From positions 749,001 to 813,000 of the forward strand of contig NC_133024.1 in assembly GCF_048771995.1 (NCBI RefSeq): 64,000 nt of DNA. Direction: 5' to 3'. This document shows, one piece after another, positions 60,416-64,000 of the stretch. This DNA is from Taeniopygia guttata. Its lineage: Eukaryota > Chordata > Aves > Passeriformes > Estrildidae. The first letter of the stretch is position 1. Every line of letters starts with the position of its first letter. The notes under the pieces are model-generated. The model worked only from the letters and a program-made list of their open reading frames with translations. It ran no database searches and was not told the origin of the DNA. The translations under genes were made by a program, and so were the position numbers.

Positions 60416-63400
60416 CTGAAAGCAAAGAAGCAGCAGAGTTAGTGAAGAGTATTTCCAAAAACCACCAGAGGCAATGGGCTGTACTCTTTCCTCTGTGGGG
60501 AAGCCAAGGTGAATGCTTTGATTCTTTTCCTCTCAGGACCTGTAGCTGTAATTTGAACATGACGTGCAGGCTCCAAGTGCTCATGGCTAAGGCAAAAGTG
60601 CCCGACTCTTGGCCAAAATCTATGCCTGGACATAATTCTTCCCTCTCCTTACATTTCATACAGTAAGGGAAATTCTGTTACTACCAAGAACATAATCAAA
60701 AAGCAAGTTTTGGTAGTGATTTGAATGGAAGGATGGAAGGCAGGTCTGGTTCCCTGTCAGGAAGCCCCCAGTACCTTCAGAGATGTTTTTATAGACCACC
60801 TCCTAACATAGCCAAGGCCTGTTGTATAAATCATCATATTTTTACAACATGTATGTGCAAGTGATATCCCTTAACATATAGATGACCTGGGATACTAAGT
60901 ACTTATCCAGAGCATGGAGCGTGCCCATGTATTTGCTTGCAGGATTGCTTCACAGGACACTTGACTGCAGCCGAGCAGAAATCAAGGTCCCAGGTGTCCC
61001 ATGGAGCATGTGCTGATGTTACAGGCTGTGCTCATCCTGCTAACAGGCTCAGGGAAGGAGCTTTGACAGCTGTTTTTACTTGCTGATTCGATTTGCAAGA
61101 CATTAGTAAAATTCAGTTCAGAGGATGGAAGAGAGCATGCTACCTTCTCTTCCCAAACCTGGGACGGAAACCTTGGATAAACTTAACCATTCTTTCTAAT
61201 CATCTTTCAGAGCACTTAGTTCTAATATGTTCAACTTTTGGTTGAGATGTTGAAAGGAAAGGTGAGAGAATTTAGAAAAAGGCTCAGGACACAGGTATAA
61301 GCTAGGCAGAAAGTCCAGTTACTCGTCAGATCCTGGGTGTCCTGGAGCCTTGAATCTGTGCCAGTCTGGCCATTTGGGAGGTGGTGGGGTGGGTTATAAT
61401 ACTGCTCCCAAAGAACAATTAATAAAAAAGCAGCCTACCAATAAACTCCAACGTTTTTGTGATATGAACAATGCTTTGCCAAAACTTCTCACCTCCAGCT
61501 GATGGCCTCTGTCCATGTGGTTCTTCTGTAGCTTTACAAAATTATTTATTGCTATCTAGCTTTGGCAGCAAACATGTTTTTTTCTGTAGGAGAACTGGTC
61601 AGAGGGAGTTCCTCTCAGCAAATTTTTGCTCTGAAATTAAGAACATTCAGGCTGCCCAAAAAAGCCTTTTTTTTTTTTTTTTTCTTTTTTTCCACAGCTG
61701 TTGAAGGTCACACACAGAATTTATTTTTTTCCTTCCCTCAATAAATACTTATTTTTAGGTGGCCTGCTTTTCTGGAATGCCTACAGTGACTGCTCTGGAG
61801 GACTGTTAAATGAGGTCAGCAGTGGATGCTGGTTTATGGAACAGTCCTGGCATGTGAAACGGAGATCAGTTTTTCTCCATAAGAGAGAATAAGCCAGATA
61901 TTTTAATGGCTAGCACCAGAACAGTAACTTGCAGATACACACATATTCTTGGGGCCTACAGCTTAACCTATGCATAACTCAAACAATCAGTCTTCATAAA
62001 TTAGCAGCATTCTCAGTGACTATTACATTCTTACTGCCCAATTATTTCTGTAATAAAAGAACACATTTAAAACCTTTCAGCTAAGAAATAACTGGTTTTC
62101 TGTTTTGGGGATAGCAATTCTAACACAAAGTCAATTTTTTCCCCAGTGTTCCCTTGTGGGTGGCCTTACAATCTTAGATACAAACTTTGTTTTATACATT
62201 ATAAATTCCACGGGACTAGAAGAATAAATTCATGCTAAAAAACAGCATGCAAAGATACAGTTTCTGCCTGCCTTATGCAATGGCATTTGGACGATGCAGC
62301 CGAGTTTTGAGGCAATTGCAGTGCTTCAAGAACAAAGCTTTGGAGGATTTTTCGGCGTGCAGCGGAACTCCGAGCTCGGTGCGGCCCCGCACTGCCGGGA
62401 CACGCGGTCCCACACACACACATGATCCCACACACGGTCCCACACACACACATGGTCCCACACACACACGCGGTCCCACACACAGTCCCACACACACACA
62501 CATGATCCCACACACGGTCCCACACACGGTCCCACATGCACACATGGTCCCACACATGGTCCCACACACACACATGGTCCCACACATGGTCCCACACACG
62601 GTCCCACACACACACATGGTCCCACACACACACATGGTCCCACACACAGTCCCACACACACACACATGGTCCCACACACAGTCCCACACGGTCCCACACA
62701 CACACATGGTCCCACACACGGTCCCACACACACACATGGTCCCACACATGGTCCCACACACACACATGATCCCACACACAGTCCCACACACACACACGAT
62801 CCCACACGCACACATGGTCCCACACATGGTCCCACACACACACACGATCCCACATGCGGTCCCACACACACACATGGTCCCACACATGGTCCCACACACA
62901 CAGACAGTCCCACACATGGTCCCACACGCGGTCCCCCCCCCACACACATGGTCCCACACGCACACATGGTCCCACACACGGTCCCACATGGTCCCACACG
63001 CAGTGCCGCTGGCCACGCTCGCAGGGACACCCCGCTAGCCTGGGGCACGGCGAGGGGACCACCATGAAACACTCAGAGCAGAGCCTGGCTTCGAGGGGAA
63101 ACCCTCCCTGCACACAGACCTCACCCAGCAAACGGGCAGCAGCACCTTTCCTTCTGCAGAAATATTTCGCTTCTTCTAAATATTGTGACAACTGGTCAGC
63201 GCTGGTTGTAACAATTCAAGTGCAAGAACCAGGCTTAGCAAATGTAATGAATACAGTGTGTCTACCTCATCTTTTTCCAGCCAGGTTAAACCACCACCCT
63301 TCCAGCAAGAACAAAAACAATCTAATGAAAATAGGAAAATGGGCTCCTGATATTCAGCTTTTCAGATTGGAGTTGCTTTCATTGCAGTGTTAATTCACTT

Positions 63401-64000
63401 GATTTAGGGCTAAAGTCTAGTCCTGCTAGATTAGCACTGCTATTTCCTCTGCTGGCTGGTTTTGGGACACATCATGCCTCATATTGCCAGTGCCTGTCAT
63501 CTGATCAGAGCTGGTAAGTACAGCAACAGCTGCATGAATGATACATCTGTTCAAAACATTCTCTTCTATTCACATAATCACTAAGATATTATTTACATAT
63601 TGTACTTACTATTAATGACAAGGCTTTCTTTCCTTTTCTGCTCATCAGAGAATAGTGCTGAATGCAAGGCAGGGAAGCTTAAAATTATGGCAATGTTGGC
63701 TGCCCTACATATCCCTGCTCTTTCCCTTCCATATTCTTTCCACAGAGCCCAGAGCCCCGCTCCTGTGAGGTGCTGAGCTCAGAGATGGGGCAACTTTAGG
63801 TTGTGAAAGTGGATTCTTCCAGCCACAGTCTCTCCTAACTAATTCAATGTGATGTGCTGGACACACTTGCCTGGCTTGCTCTCAACAGGCATTTCCCACA
63901 CATCTTTGTGCTCAGATGCCATGCTAATGCCGTTGTCACGGAGCTGTCTGTGACAAGAGACTTCACACAGAAGAGAGCCGGGAGCCCGGGATGCATTATA
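60416..64000 (-). other. ABI3BP: ABI3BP intron sequence to the window edge
   Basis: No further ABI3BP exon was recognised on the minus strand. The stretch includes an interrupted T tract (61665-61691) and the CA-rich minisatellite (62401-63003). A weak candidate exon near 61130-61180 was rejected. Confidence 0.55.
62401..63003 (+). repeat. CA-rich minisatellite of mixed 14-, 18- and 20-base units
   Basis: About 600 bases built from GGTCCC (variants GATCCC, AGTCCC) separated by CACACA tracts, each followed by TG, CG or CA. Typical units are ACACACATGGTCCC and CACACACACATGGTCCCA. The lack of stop codons leaves very long frames open on both strands (for example 62232-63038 plus and 62235-63191 minus), reading HTHTHGPTH or CVWDHVWDHV-like peptides. 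These are not genes. Confidence 0.95.

Noticed and set aside
61125-61190. Candidate small ABI3BP exon on the minus strand (FIQGFRPRFGKRR)
   Set aside because: No pyrimidine tract before it and a weak donor; similarity to ABI3BP is not convincing.
61664-61698. T tract followed by 'ccacag', resembling a plus-strand acceptor
   Set aside because: No exon-like frame or donor follows, and the plus strand here is antisense to ABI3BP.
62232-63191. Frames of 248-318 codons on both strands near the right edge
   Set aside because: Wholly a product of the CA-rich minisatellite, which lacks stop codons in most frames.

Overview
This is a 64 kb stretch of a bird nuclear genome, most likely a passerine. 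Every interspersed repeat I can name is a CR1 LINE or an avian ERVL-type LTR, genes are split by long AT-rich introns with GT-AG sites, and the gene order TMEM45A - ADGRG7 - TFG - ABI3BP is the one known from human 3q12. I see no prokaryotic features, tRNA, rRNA or CRISPR. All family matches come from memory of the vertebrate proteins, not from a search.

Layout. 1-7.9 kb is intergenic DNA with four CR1 fragments. TMEM45A (+) follows with five coding exons (7975-14461) that join into an intact 275-residue protein and a long AT-rich 3' region. Between TMEM45A and TFG, where ADGRG7 (GPR128) should lie, I find only remnants. They are a well-preserved first exon encoding the signal anchor (20561-20683), a small exon ending in a stop (28693-28775), a GAIN-like fragment (about 29080-29180), and a TM1 exon with a one-base frameshift (30346-30433). 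No later transmembrane exon was recognised. I read this as an ADGRG7 pseudogene, with degraded CR1 copies lying among its pieces.

At 35851-36252, just upstream of TFG, is a tandem repeat of six units whose lengths all differ by multiples of three and which stays open as a 152-codon frame. The TFG CpG-island promoter (about 36340-37330) holds an NRF1 palindrome, a likely non-coding first exon, and a 26-bp GC-rich minisatellite. TFG (+) has seven coding exons (41064-55835) encoding 378 residues with PB1 domain, coiled coil and P/Q-rich tail. All six coding introns are phase 1. The last exon is extremely GC-rich in an otherwise AT-rich gene. TFG ends near 56.23 kb and faces ABI3BP on the minus strand, whose poly(A) signal is at 57041. 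The last two ABI3BP coding exons (60302-60415 and 58251-58366) are present; the rest lies beyond the right edge. An ABI3BP intron carries a 600-bp CA-rich minisatellite.

The genes are not a functional pathway. TMEM45A is a multi-pass membrane protein, TFG organises ER exit sites, and ABI3BP is secreted to the matrix. Most worth a second look are the decayed ADGRG7, the frame-preserving repeat upstream of TFG, and the local GC spike in the TFG tail exon.
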